A stretch of DNA of 64,000 nucleotides from Puccinellia tenuiflora (Eukaryota > Streptophyta > Magnoliopsida > Poales > Poaceae): contig QRDG01001524.1 in assembly GCA_012064385.1 (NCBI GenBank), positions 677,766 to 741,765 of the forward strand, given 5' to 3'. The notes beneath the pieces were generated by a model that did no database searches, was not told the DNA's origin, and saw nothing but the letters and a program-made list of their open reading frames with translations. Both the position numbers and the translations under genes were made by a program. Of this stretch, positions 31,066-42,700 are shown one piece after another (positions within the stretch are counted from its first letter, which is position 1; each line of letters opens with the position of its first letter).

Positions 31066-34000
31066 TGTAACGCCCCAAGATCAGTACTATGCAGATTTGA
31101 GCTTTCCCTCCAAATCCGCATAATAACGATCCTAGGACGCCCACCAGGCATAACGTGCACGTCGCAACACACACGTTATATGGGTGGAATTGCGATAACA
31201 TTACAATAGTTCTTGATGGAACCCACAAAGAACATATACAATAACGACTCACGGAGTCAAGAGCAAAAGATACAGTACAAAGAACCAAGGAACAACGAAA
31301 GCGAATAGTATTCGGCTACGGATAGGAATACAAATGTGGACTAAGAGTCCTGAAGATAAACGAAGGCACCATATCCCTGCCCAGGCCAAGCCAGAGGGAT
31401 TATCAAGCTAACGTCGTCAGACTTCAAACCTGTTGGCTGCATTGGAATAGCAGCCCCGAAGGGGTCAGTACTATAAACAGTACTGGCAAGTAATACTCAC
31501 AAGGTATCAAAGCTGGAATTCCGGGGAAAGAGTGTTAGCGATTGAGGCGGCGACAAGCAGCACTAACAACTTACAGAGACACACTACAACTTTCGTCTAA
31601 AAGAGACAAGGTAAGAGAGTGCAAAAGGAACCAGCTATACTACTCACCACTCAAAAACCCGCCCAAGTATTACTCCCTCGACCAACCACCCACGAGGAAG
31701 CAATCATGGCAACTCACACGATGTACAAGTTTTATGGGTTATTATTCAAGTAATCTATCTTACTAGTCAAGTTATAATCATTAGGTGCAAGTTGTCTATG
31801 ATCTTTTTAGCCAGCGCATTTCACCAAGTCGTCCATAACCACGGACACGTCTTTTCGAAAAGATTTCACCCTGCAGGGATGCACCAATGAACCCACACAC
31901 ATCGAAACACTCGCTTAGAGGTGTACCGGTGGAGCGTTCGACGCAATACTTCCCTTCTCTACAAACAAGTCCAGGGAGCCACCTAGCTAGGTCTGATCCA
32001 CCTTGAGAGTCCGACCGAAGCTTCGAGGTGGGCCTAACCGTTGCGTGGACGGTGTCGGGAGGAACACTCATACGATTGCCCTCCTTCCACATGCGATAAA
32101 CGCCACGTGCCGCAACCCTACCATAAAGTAACCATGTAACCATCATCTTCTTACCTGCTCATCATCATCATCGTTGTACGCGCGCAAATGGAAACACCCG
32201 AACTACTTGTGGCACCTGGACAGGTTTGAGGATCCGGTAATAGATTGCGGGGAGGCCCATAGAACTCCCACATGTGGTTAGTGCACTCAGTCTTGGATCA
32301 GCGGAAAAGAATTCGGGTCCTAGGCGACACTAGCAGAACAAAACACCACGATTGGCCTTCCGCCGGTGCCTTATCTTTATTAATTATTCCCATCGCAACA
32401 GAAAATTAAAGATTAACATTTTAGTTGAGCCTACCTATCATGTTAAAACAAGACTAGACAAAGAGGATAACATGACTCAAGCAAAGCACCTAAGCATGCA
32501 CTAGGACTCGCAAGGCTAACAAGGTAAACAAGCAACAGGGTAATAGGATGTGGAGGTGTGGCTATATCATGGCTGCCAGGTAAACATGCAAATAGGATCG
32601 GAACACAAGCATCGTAATATAAGGCTAGCAAGGAACAAAAGATAGGTAGAGTAAGAGACAGAAAACAAGCAAAGATAGCAAGGGAGTATCACTTGCCTGC
32701 AAATCCGGTAGAGGTAGCAGAACCTGTCGTTGCTCGCATCAACTCATCGTCCTATTCCCGAAGAAGCAACAAACACTGGACAACGGAAAGATGCATTTTA
32801 CTCTACGACAAAAGAAGTGGCATGTTGATGACATGATGCATGACAATTTAAATGTGATCCAATTTTATTCCCTATCACATGGCAAAGCATTTTAAATGGG
32901 ATCGGTACACAATATAGATGCACTGGACAAACCCATAATTAAGTTGGATTAATTCGACTAAATGGATAAAGGTGCGAGGTTAATTAATGATGCATGATTT
33001 TATAAGATACGCATATATATGGTATAGGGTTAGGGTTGGGGTCACACATCGGATTAGGGGATCTTCGGATTCGGAGAGGAAGTAGTCAATGTAGTCGAAG
33101 TAGTCGTTCATCCGGAGTCGGGGTAGTCGAGGTAGTCGTTCATCCGGAGTCGAAGTAGTCGAGGTAGCCGACGTCGTCGAAGTAGTTGTACTCGGGTCGT
33201 CGTCGTGGCGGACCTTGGCGTTCCGGACTTCGGGGTCAACGGGGTACTCGGCATCGGGGAGTCGGGCATCGGGCTTCTCGGACACGCACGAAGGCGGCCG
33301 GCACAAAACACAAACGAAGAACTTGTCGCATTTCCCATGTCGGGGTAGATCTTGTCGTATCCATCTTCGGTCATCGGGTCGGAGAACTCGGATTCACGGA
33401 GTCGTGGTACTCTATCGTCGAGGAAGATCTTGTCGGGTTCCGGTCTTCGGGCTTCACGGAGTCGACCTTTGGTTTCACGACGGGAAACGGAGATCGGGAA
33501 ACTCCGGGAAATGGGAGACGTTGGGGAACCGGCTCCGGGAACGGGGACACGCACATGACAGAAACAAAGGTGGAGGAACAACTTCACGACGGGGAACGGC
33601 ACACGGAGGCTAGAAAGGAGAACGGCCGCATGAAAAGGGCACTGTGTCCTTGCAGGCAAAACAACAAACACGTGGCGGGCGCGCCGGGAACACAAGACGA
33701 GAACGCACGGGGCACGGCCGAAGGAGCTCGGGTCGGAGGACAACAACGGTTAAGGAGATACGGCAGGATCGGGCCGAGCTCGTTCCGGGAAGGCGACGCG
33801 AGCCGGCAGGAGGTGAGGAAGGAGGCTGAGACGTGGAGGGAGCCGGCGAGGGGCGACCTCAGGCGCCGGAGCAGCTGGGAAGAGCTTGGGCCGGCCGGAG
33901 GGAGGTGGCCAAGGCGCGGGCACAGGCGGAGCAGAGCGGCAATGTCGGCGAGGGGCAGCGCGGTTGGCTTGAGGCCGAGCAGGAGGAGTCGCGCGGGGAC

Positions 34001-34796
34001 GGGAAGAAGGCGGCCGGGGCGGAGTGGAGGAGGAGGCCGGCTGGAGCTGCAGGGACGGCGGGGCGGAGGCGAGGACGGCGGCGCTCTGGAGGAGAGCTGG
34101 CCGGAGCAGGGAGGAAGGGGAGGTCGGCCGGCTCGGTGAGAGAGAAAGGAGAGAGGAAAGAGAAGAGAGGAGCGGGGCACAGGGACGAGGTGGAGGGAGA
34201 GGGGCGCATGTGGAGGGTGAGAGAGGGAGCAGGCCGAGGCGCTGGTGGTGGAGCACAGAGGAGGGAGGAAGCCGGGGCTGCGGGTGAGGTGCGGGGAGGT
34301 GGCCATGGCCATGGGAGGCTCGGGAGGGGAGCGAGCTCGACGGGGAAGAGAGAAAGCACGGGAGAGGATAAGAAGAAAAGGTCTAGGGACTTGTTTGTAA
34401 TAGAAAAGGACCCGATTGCAAGGTGGGAGGGTGAAATTGCGAAACCCCGAAAATGGAGGAGGGTGGCTGCAAGAGGCAGGGGGTGGGAAAGGAAAACTGC
34501 CACGAGAAACCCTAGGGTTTGGAGGTTAGGTGGGCTTGGGCTGGTTTGGGCTACTCTCTCGCTAACTCAAAATTTTATTTTCTTTTGCAATACAATTTGA
34601 CAAATAATTTTAGAAAACGGAGACGAACGTCTCGGTAAAACTTTTGCGACAAATTTTAGCAAAATAAAAATAGGGTTTAATAAAAATAGTTTTTGTTGCC
34701 AAATATATGCGATGCACATGATGCTGATGTCATGATTATGCAAAAAGAAAAACAAACAAACAAAAACTAATTTGGGGAAAAACCCAGGACATTACA
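31066..34796 (-). repeat. Solo LTR of a Tekay-like Gypsy element
   Basis: It starts TGTAACGCCCC and ends GACATTACA, 3,731 bp, flanked by a perfect 5-bp duplication ATCTC (31061-31065 and 34797-34801). It holds no PBS, PPT or coding domain. It shares blocks with the LTRs at 39703 and 48378, such as GTCCATAACCACGGACAC and TTTTCGAAAAGATTT. These set the minus orientation and the lineage, although the family differs. Large ORFs in its GC-rich part (33200-34500) on both strands are compositional. It probably arose by recombination between two LTRs. Confidence 0.85.
33085..33190 (+). repeat. Short tandem repeat (GTAGTCG-rich) in the solo LTR
   Basis: A unit of about 33 bp containing GTAGTCGTTCATCCGGAGTCG is repeated twice, with extra GTAGTCGA(A/G) sub-repeats on both sides. 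It is an imperfect minisatellite inside the LTR and has no evident coding role. Confidence 0.6.
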
Positions 34797-34934
34797 ATCT
34801 CCTATTGGTTCTTCTAGCACGTCAAGCAAGTCATTGGCGTGTAGGACGTCACACAAAAGCAGGTACCACTCGATAAAGTTTGACCCATCTAGACGCAGCA
34901 CCTCGGCCATGAAAAGACGACCATAGTCGGCCAT

Positions 34935-36177
34935 GATCTACATGGATTTTGCAAAGATATCTTTAGGACTTTTGTTTATGATAATTTTAGTTCATCTTAA
35001 TAAAAATTACTACATGAACTACCACTAAACTTAACATCTCTCTGGTTTTTTAGTGACACACGATCCAAATTCACTACACCGCAACTGATCATCACGTGAG
35101 ATGATGTAGCTTCAGTGGTGAACATCACCATGTTGATCATATCGTCCATATGACTCGTGTTTAACCTTTTGGTTCTTGTGTTCTGAGGCCATGTCTGTAC
35201 ATGCTAGGCTCATCAAGAAAATCATAGTATTTCCGCATGTGTAAATCTGGCTTACACCCGTTGTATGCGAACGTAGAGTCTATCACACCCGATCATCACG
35301 TGGTGCTTCAAAACGACAAACTTTTGCAACGGTGCATACTAGGGGAGAACACTTTATTATCTTGATATTAATGTGAGAGATCACCTTATCATGCTACCGT
35401 CGCGATCAAATCTAAGCAAGCAATAAGGTGCATAAAAGGATTAACATCACATGCAATATAGATATTGTGATATGGTATAGCCTTTTCTTCTTGTGCCTTT
35501 GATCTCCATCTCCAAAGCACCGGCATGATCTCCATCATCACCAGCATTGTGGCGCCACCACCATGGTTGTGTCCACCAACTATTGCAACTACGACTATTT
35601 GCTACTCTTAGCGATAAAGTAAAGCAATTACATGGTGATTCATTGACACGCAGGTCACATAAAATAATAGACAACCATATGGCTCCTGCCGGTTGCCGTA
35701 CTCATCGACATGCAAGTCGTGAAAGATTACAAACATGATCATTGCATACATTATCACAAATCACACATTGGCCATACCACATCACAAACCCTGTAAAAAC
35801 AAGTTAGACGTCCTCTACTTTGTTTATGCAATTTTTACGTGGCTTGGGTCAACGAGATAGAACCGTTCTAATCTATGCAAAAACCACAACGGTGATATAG
35901 AAGTTGCTTATTTACTCATCCTTTTTAAAGGCCTTCCATTGCAGATCGCATCTCACCATAGCTAGAGAAACAGACACCCGCCAGCCACTTATGCAATACA
36001 AGTTGCATGTCAATCGTGGAACCGGTCTCTCGTGCGTGGACGAGTAAAGTTGGTCCGGGCTGCTTCAATCCAACCATCCAACAAGATACAAAATACACGC
36101 GAGAAGGTAGCAACAAAAATATCAACGCCCACAACTCCTTGTGTTCTAATCGCACCAACATCTACGAATAGATCTAG
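34935..36177 (-). other. 5' leader of the BARE/Angela-like element
   Basis: Untranslated region between PBS and gag ATG, about 1.24 kb. It contains short ORFs without recognised domains. A long leader is normal for this group. Confidence 0.6.
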
Positions 36178-36189
36178 TCTCTGATACCA
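36178..36189 (-). promoter_or_regulatory. Primer binding site of the BARE/Angela-like element
   Basis: On the minus strand TGGTATCAGAGA follows the LTR end (TTTCA) by one base. It matches the initiator tRNA-Met PBS (TGGTATCAGAGC) except for the last base. Confidence 0.75.
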
Positions 36190-36190
36190 C

Positions 36191-36522
36191 TGAAAGGGTC
36201 GTTGCACAGAAAACAAAAAAATTCCTATGAAACAAGCGGAAGAAACCCCATGATCTAGATCTATTAGATGCAAGTAATGAGGTGGAGATCCAATCTCTTA
36301 CCCTCGAAGAACGAACAAAGTCTTTTGTCGATGCAGGGGTTGGTCTGTCGATCCCCGCAACTAGACTCGTCTAGTTGCGAGGAGATGTATTATCCACGCG
36401 ATCTAATCCGATGAAACACCGCACGAGCAGCGCCTCCGCGGTATCCACACATATGGTTCGATGTAGACTTCTCCTTCTTGATCCCGCAAGCAAGGTGGAA
36501 GTGGCTAGATTGATCTCAACAG
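36191..36522 (-). repeat. Partial 5' LTR of the BARE/Angela-like element
   Basis: 332 bp that align with 25974-26300. The LTR stops after CTCAACAG, where the sirevirus LTR starts. The next part of the LTR in the intact copy (AGCACGACGGTTG) should reappear beyond the window. The likely sirevirus TSD is AACAG (36518-36522). Confidence 0.8.
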
Positions 36523-37780
36523 TGAAAGAGCATTTCCTAAACCCTAGTGGTTTTGTGTGTTAGTTAACAACACTAGTGATTATCTAATGTGATGCTAAGT
36601 GCTGCAGGTTTAGTGACATATTTTTTACCCTGAACATCAACCACCAAAAAGGAATCTTTGGCAGAGTTATTTTGTTGCAGGCCAATCTCAGGCCGAAGTC
36701 TCCTGTCCTCATGGGCCGGAGTCTCCGGTCCCTGGTTTTTCCTGCCATATGCCAAGGTGTGGTGCGGTACTGGATGGTACACCGGAGGGTGTCCAGAGTA
36801 TCCGGCCCTTGGAGACCGGAGTCTCCGGTCTTGCCCGCTTCATCGACAAAGTCTCCGTGGGTCTGCGGAGTCTCCGGCCACACCGGAGTATCCGGTGTCC
36901 CAGACCGGAGTCTCCGGTCCTCCCCTTATGACCAGTGTGTGGTGCGGCTCGGGTTCTTCGTCCGGAGGAACCTCGGAGGGCGTCCGGAGTCTCCGGCCCT
37001 CTGTCACCGGAGTCTCCGGTCCAAGTGAGCTCCAACAGGCAGATTTTTCATAGGGGTATAAATTCCCCTCCAGCCACCTCAAGCTAGTTAGCTCGTCCAA
37101 CATTTTGTGAATCCTAATTTCTCAAAGCTCAAAACAACTAGATCTCCCAATTCCTCCATCCAAACTCTTTGATCTTTGGAGGATTGAATGAGAAGGCCCG
37201 ATTCTACATCTTCACCAAGCCGTTTTTCATTTCCCCCTCATTCAGTTGAGGGATTTCGTTTCTAGGGTTAGCATTGTGTTACCCTAGATTCTCTTGCTTA
37301 CTACTTTTGTAATTGTGACAGATTTATTGATTTGGGAGCCCCTGATTAAGTTGTGGGTGTGTGCCCCAAAAACGTTGTAAGGGCTCCGGATTCCGCCTTG
37401 AAGGATTCCGATAGGGAAGGTGAACCAAACACTTGGGTGTGGTTCATCGGAGAATAGGGTGAGGCCTTAATGGCATCTTGAGTAGGCCTCTTGTGGTGAG
37501 CTCACACCCCTCCAACGAGACGTACTCCCTTAACAAGGAGGAACTTGGAATACATCCTTGTCTCCGCGTGCTTCTCTTTCGGTTATCTCTATCCCCATGT
37601 GGTCCTTACTTGTATCTTGTTAATTTCCTAGTTGTAATAGCTTGCTCATAATATAGGTAAATTCACCATAGTTGCATATCTAGACAATTTACCTTTGTGT
37701 CAAGCCTAAAATCGAAAAAGTATTAAAATTTGGTGTAGCACCTATTCACCCCCCCTCTAGGTGCCCATACGATCCTTTCA
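36523..37780 (+). repeat. 5' LTR of sirevirus-like Copia (copy 2)
   Basis: 1,258 bp from TGAAAGAGC to CTTTCA. It is colinear with the LTR at 2232-3487 with scattered substitutions. The palindrome cluster (about 36690-37020) differs in unit content: one unit is gained at the start and one lost further on. A TATAAATT box is at 37057-37064. Confidence 0.9.
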
Positions 37781-37782
37781 AT

Positions 37783-37794
37783 TGGTATCAGAGC
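37783..37794 (+). promoter_or_regulatory. Primer binding site of the sirevirus-like element
   Basis: TGGTATCAGAGC lies two bases after the LTR end. It is the standard Copia site complementary to initiator tRNA-Met. Confidence 0.9.
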
Positions 37795-37831
37795 CTTGGC
37801 TCATTAATTAGGCTTCACCGCCTAAGAGAGT

Positions 37832-39241
37832 ATGGCACCCGAGAGTGGAGAGGTGGGGGCCTCTACTAGCGGAGTCTCCATGGATGAATTCAAGAAATTG
37901 GAGGCATCCATGGGTGCTCAAATGGAAGAGTTGCGCTCAATGATGGCACAACTCTTAAATGCTAATAAAGCCCCCACACCTCCCTCTCTTGAGGTTAACG
38001 CTTCCGCTACTCAAGTTGAGGAGGGTGAAGCATCTAAAGAATCCCATTCTAAAATTGATGGTGAGAAGGGGGAGTACCATGGGGTTCCATTTAAGTACTC
38101 CGTCGACCCACCTATCCCGCACCCTCATATAAATAATAGGGGTGAACCACCTAGGTTTAATCCATCTTGTTTTTCTAATTGGAAATTTCTTATGAGATCA
38201 CATGTCAAGAGTGCTTCGATCGAGCTATGGACAATCATTGAGGTTGGTTTCAAGGCCGCTGACCCAAACAACATGACAAGAAGAGAAATTGTGGATTGCC
38301 AACTCAATGACTTGGCTCTCAACATGATTCAAACCGCCGTGGGAGAAAAGCACATGACTCACATCGAGTTTGCCACCACCGCCAAAGAATCTTGGGAGAC
38401 TCTTACTCAAGAGTTTGTCGGCAATGAGGGCATGAAGAGGAATAGGTTTGAAGCCTTGAGCAACCAAGCCGAAGGATTTTTCATGGTAGATGGTGAAGAC
38501 CATGAAGACATGTATCGAAGGCTCAAAACCCTTGCCACTCAATTTAGAGCCCTTGGAGCAACCTATGTGGATGATGCTTGGATCAAGAGGAAGTATGTGA
38601 GTGCCCTTTGGCCTTTCGAATCCACCGACTTGAAGAGCCTCCAAGGAAGACACAACTATCACCTCATGTCATCTAATGAAGTCATGCAAGAGATGGCGGC
38701 ATACAAGGTGGCCGCCAAGAATGCCGAAGACGCTCGATCCCGGGCCATTGGAATGCACAAAGGAACTTCGCTTGCTTTGAAGGCCAAAGTTGTGGTGCAA
38801 GACGATGATGATGAGACTCAAGAAGATGTGTCACATTGGCATCCCAAAGAGCTTGAAGATACTATCAAGGACTGTTCGGCTCTCACATCTAAAGTCTTTT
38901 GGAAGAGTCTGTCCAAGGCAAGGGAATTTGTTAACAAGGCAAGTGGAAGGAAGGAGGGTGGCCCAAGGGTTCGTTCTTGCTACAATTGCCAAGATCAATA
39001 TCACTTTGTGGTCGAATGTTTGTTTGAGAATCGCGAACATCATGGAGGGAAGCTTGTTCGAAAGGACAAGTCAAAGGACACCCACAAGAAATCTTTCTTA
39101 AAGAAGAATGCCATCAACAAGAAGCCCCCAAGAATTTTTGTTGCTTGCACAAGAAGAGTACTCATCCGGGGAAGAAGAAGAAACCTCAAGTGGGGTTGCC
39201 GCCATGGCCATAGCATCTTCATCATCTCCTTCCCTCTTTGA
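37832..39241 (+). CDS. Sirevirus-like Gag, N-terminal part (frameshifted at the end)
   Basis: The ATG at 37832 opens a 469-codon frame. Residues 15-45 are a likely coiled coil (EFKKLEASMGAQMEELRSMM). The UBN2/gag core covers about 115-300 (FSNWKFLMRSHVKS; ESWETLTQEFVGNEG). A complete C-x2-C-x4-H-x4-C zinc knuckle is at residues 383-396. The last residues, about 438-469, are out of frame. The conserved continuation (AQEEYSSGEEEE) is found in the frame of 39108. The frame break lies around 39130-39150. Gag forms the virus-like particle and binds RNA. The length to this point is typical. Confidence 0.8.
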   Translation: MAPESGEVGASTSGVSMDEFKKLEASMGAQMEELRSMMAQLLNANKAPTPPSLEVNASATQVEEGEASKESHSKIDGEKGEYHGVPFKYSVDPPIPHPHINNRGEPPRFNPSCFSNWKFLMRSHVKSASIELWTIIEVGFKAADPNNMTRREIVDCQLNDLALNMIQTAVGEKHMTHIEFATTAKESWETLTQEFVGNEGMKRNRFEALSNQAEGFFMVDGEDHEDMYRRLKTLATQFRALGATYVDDAWIKRKYVSALWPFESTDLKSLQGRHNYHLMSSNEVMQEMAAYKVAAKNAEDARSRAIGMHKGTSLALKAKVVVQDDDDETQEDVSHWHPKELEDTIKDCSALTSKVFWKSLSKAREFVNKASGRKEGGPRVRSCYNCQDQYHFVVECLFENREHHGGKLVRKDKSKDTHKKSFLKKNAINKKPPRIFVACTRRVLIRGRRRNLKWGCRHGHSIFIISFPL

Positions 39242-39702
39242 ATCCCCCAATGAGAATGTCTCCAACTCCTCCGCAAGATGTCTCATGGCCAAGACCGACG
39301 AGGTATCATCACCTTCATCTCCTAAGACTATGAGTAATATGGATGATGCTACTAGTCTTAAAATTAAAGAGGAAATAGTTGCTTTCGATCATTTTATAAC
39401 TAACATGCAAGGTGAAACCAAGAAGCATGTTGAGGCCCTTATGAGTCAATATGGTGAAGCTCAAGAGATGCTTGAGATCAAGGGCAAGATTGAAAGAGAG
39501 GACGCTATGGAAATTGCATCCTTGAAAGACAATCTAGACGAAGAGCATGAGCTTAGGGTTTCTCTTGAGGAACAACTAGAATCTATAGAAGAGTCAAATG
39601 ATTTAATTGTTGCTAAACTCATTAAAGAACGTGACCATGCAATTGCTAAATACAAAGCATGTAAGAAAGAAAAGGTCGAGCTTGGTGTTGGTCATTTTAG
39701 AC
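39108..39702 (+). pseudogene. Sirevirus-like Gag, acidic coiled-coil C-terminus, left part
   Basis: This frame continues the Gag after the frameshift with an acidic patch, then a long heptad-rich helix (HVEALMSQYGEAQEMLEIKG; LREQ-like Glu/Leu repeats). It is open to 39702, where the Tekay-like LTR begins behind the TSD TAGAC (39698-39702). It resumes at 52213 in the same frame. Confidence 0.75.
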
Positions 39703-42700
39703 TGTGGCGCCCCGACCCCAGAACTATACAATGAAGTTTTATGCAACCGGTCATGCTACACAATCGAAGGTTACTGGGGTTACCAATCCCAGGACAAAAC
39801 CTTTGGCATGCGTGCTCGGAATGGATCATCGGCAACGCAACACTTCGATCATGCCATAAGCTCAGACATAGCTATCATGTATAGTAGAGAGATCAAGACT
39901 GTGGAACAACTGGCACATCACAGACTCTACGACACAAAGAGATCATATAGCAACTCATATATGAGAAAGATACAAATTACACACAAAAGGGGTCACCGAC
40001 CCATCAATACATCACGCGGAAGCGAAGTAGTGTTGTCTAACAGCAAGATCCAAAATATGTCCTAAGAGGCCTACAGATAAACATTAACCCAGCCAGCTTG
40101 TTCCGACATCCCAAGCTGCCACCTGGGAACCCCGAACTACTCGTCGATGTCCACAAAGAACCCACATGTGTGCTCGGTGTCGTCCTCCTCTGAAACAAAT
40201 TATAAAAGCAGCAAAGAGAGACTGAGTACGACGTACTCGCAAGTTTAGTAGGGCGATATAGGCCCAATGATGACGGAGGCTCTAAAGCTGTATAGTAGCT
40301 ATTTTGCATAAATCTAGTTTTCATTTAGAAAGATATAAAAGACCCATGGCGGCGACTACTCAGAATGTTTTCTCAAAAGGGGTAAGAGAGTAAACTTTCA
40401 ACTTTGGTTCTCATTGAACCATTTGTAACCAGAAACATCACTCGTCACCACCAAGGCACCCCCTCGCATCACCCTCGAGGAAATGAACCTTTATCACACG
40501 TTGATTATGCAACCTTTAGCTGCCAAGTTTTAATTAGGTTAAGATTCTCTATGGTCTCGTATATCCGTTCCCAAGTCGTCAATAACCGCGGACATGGCTT
40601 TTTGAAAAGATTTAACCCTGCAGGGTACTATTTTACCCATCGGTACCGTCCGGCTCACCTAATTGGCCCTCTTCCGGAGAAGGCCGGCGAGTGGGCGCGG
40701 TTAGACCTTTACAATGCATGAGGCTTACTCAAGGACCATCAGTGTGCGGAAGGACAGGTTCAGCGCCTCCAACGCCCTGCCCCGCGGCCACATCCTAAAC
40801 ACCACCGTCCTCGTCGTTTCTTTTCCACCCACAAAACTCACGCACAAATGGAAATAGCAAACTAGAGGACCCTTGACAAGCCCCTCACAAATTATTCGGT
40901 CACAGGGGATTCCATATGTCCCCACCTTTGGAAGCACGCTCGATCTTGGTTCTAGAGACAAGAACTCGCACCTAGGGGCAAGAATGAGACAAAACACCAT
41001 CCCCGATGGCAACTCATCCAAGCCTTTTAAGCAATTTAATTAGGTACCACACTTCACCACCATGTCCGAAACATTCCATCAACAACATAATTATGGAATT
41101 TAAACAACGGACATTATAGCATTCGACTAAGCATGGCTAAGCATAGCTAAGCATATAAACAACAATTATATCTTTGTCTCCGGCCAACACATCAAGCCTA
41201 TGGTTCATAGGTAGGGAGGCATGGATTGGTTCGGGGGAAAACATGCATTCATAGGATACTCTACAACTTGATCAAAAGTGACATTGGAATCGCATGCAAT
41301 ATTCTGGTGGATAAAATAAGTTTATAAAACAATAGGATGCTAGATGCCAAGAAGGTTAGGTTATCTCTTGCCTTGCTGCCGGGGCGTGTAGTACTGCTCG
41401 TCGGAATAGGCGAGGGAACCCTCGACTCCGGAATCTATCGATACCCAAAATAATACAAAAGAACAAATAAATCACACGAAGACAAGGTGCAATGCACAAT
41501 CATGATGACATGTCAAATTTATGCAAAGATATCATCATTCAATTTATCTAACTAATTAAATGGAGTTCCAAATAATTAGTGCAATTATTTGGAAACAACC
41601 CCATATTTATCTTAGTGACCACATTATTTCTAATTTATTAAATTACAAAAGAAGTGGCTTAAATATACGTGAACATGACATGATTAAGAAGGTTTTGTTC
41701 TTCCGATCATTTTGGCACCTTATTTGTAATTTTCCGAGTTTCGATGAATAAATAGAGAATTAAATAATTATTCGAATTTAATTCCTTTAATAAATTAAGG
41801 AATAACATCATATGAAAATTTGTGGTCATGATTTGATAATTGCATGGTTTGATAGCATTTGAAGTGTTGATCACATTGATATTTTATTCACAATTTTTGG
41901 TTAATTATTTAACAAGTTATGAATTTTCCCGAATTAGGTATTATTTATACCATTTTAGGAAATCTTAAATAAATAGCAAGAATATAAATTCATAAGACCA
42001 TTACAATTATTCTAACCTGTAGAGTTTGTTTTTCTGAACAATTTGATATTTGATTTGTCAAATTTGGAGCATTATTTAAAAAGATATCGATTATTTTATT
42101 TTGATTTTATTTTCCAAAAAGGGAAAATCAACTGTAGACAGGCCGGCCTTGTGCCGGCCAGGCCGGGCCACAGGCCGGGTGGTGACCCGAGGCCTCCGGC
42201 CTTTGGCCGGCCCAGGCTGTGGATCGAGGCCGGGAGGGTGGCCGAGGCTGCCGACCTCGTACCGGCCCAGACCGGGTGTCCAGGCCGGGCACCCTACCGA
42301 GCCAGCCGGCCTCACGGCCGGACAGGCCGGTGCCCAGGCTGGGCTCACGGAACGGCGATGACGGCGACGGGGTACGGTGACCGGCGGTGGGGAAGGGAGA
42401 GGGGGAGCGGGAAACGGCCAGAATGGATGCAGGGCTTACCCGGAGCACCGCAGCGTCGACGGCGTGGCGCCGGGGCGTCGGGACGACGAGGATGCGGGCG
42501 GGACGGCGGCGGCCGGAGGCGAGGGAAACAAGCACGACGTCGGCGATTCCCAGCCTCCCGCTTCGATTCCTTGGCCGGGGAGGTAGAGGGGGGCACGGCG
42601 GAGCCTCCAGTCAGCTTCAATCTGTGCGGCGCGGTCCTAGACGACGGCTACGTCCTCGACAACCCGAGCGGCAGCGGTGGAGCTCGGGAGGGGAAAGGAG

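Larger units (their letters stand above)
30568..34934 (-). pseudogene. Copia gag of the BARE/Angela-like element, split by a solo LTR
   Basis: It starts at the ATG at 34934 (MADYGRLF) and runs 46 codons to 34797, where a solo LTR plus TSD intervenes. It resumes at 31060. A surplus A in the AAAA run at about 31057-31060 shifts the frame. The remaining sequence reads through the gag core (LSSQFEDLRANEIVDELKNR, LPPSFKNYVRDYVMGG) to a TGA at 30568-30570. Total is about 209 codons, with no zinc knuckle, so the C-terminus is missing compared with usual Copia Gag. The first part has the standard LDGSNFIEWY motif. Confidence 0.7.
25974..36522 (-). mobile_element. BARE/Angela/WIS-like Copia, gag-only, split by later insertions
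   Basis: Minus-strand order: 5' LTR fragment (36191-36522, cut by the sirevirus), PBS, leader, gag (split by a solo LTR), about 2.8 kb without coding, PPT, and 3' LTR (25974-27778). No protease, integrase, RT or RNase H is recognisable on either strand in the internal region. The element is therefore non-autonomous or heavily decayed. The LTR start TGTTGGAAATATGCCC (minus strand) is the Triticeae BARE/WIS/Angela signature. The five bases before the left end are AAATC; the second TSD copy would be beyond the window. Confidence 0.8.

Noticed and set aside
33108..34600. Several ORFs of 130-317 codons on both strands
   Set aside because: All are in the GC-rich part of the solo LTR defined by the ATCTC duplication. 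Amino-acid composition is biased and no domain is present.
37783..37794. tRNA-like sequence
   Set aside because: It is only the short PBS complementary to initiator tRNA-Met. No tRNA cloverleaf gene was found here or at the other PBS.
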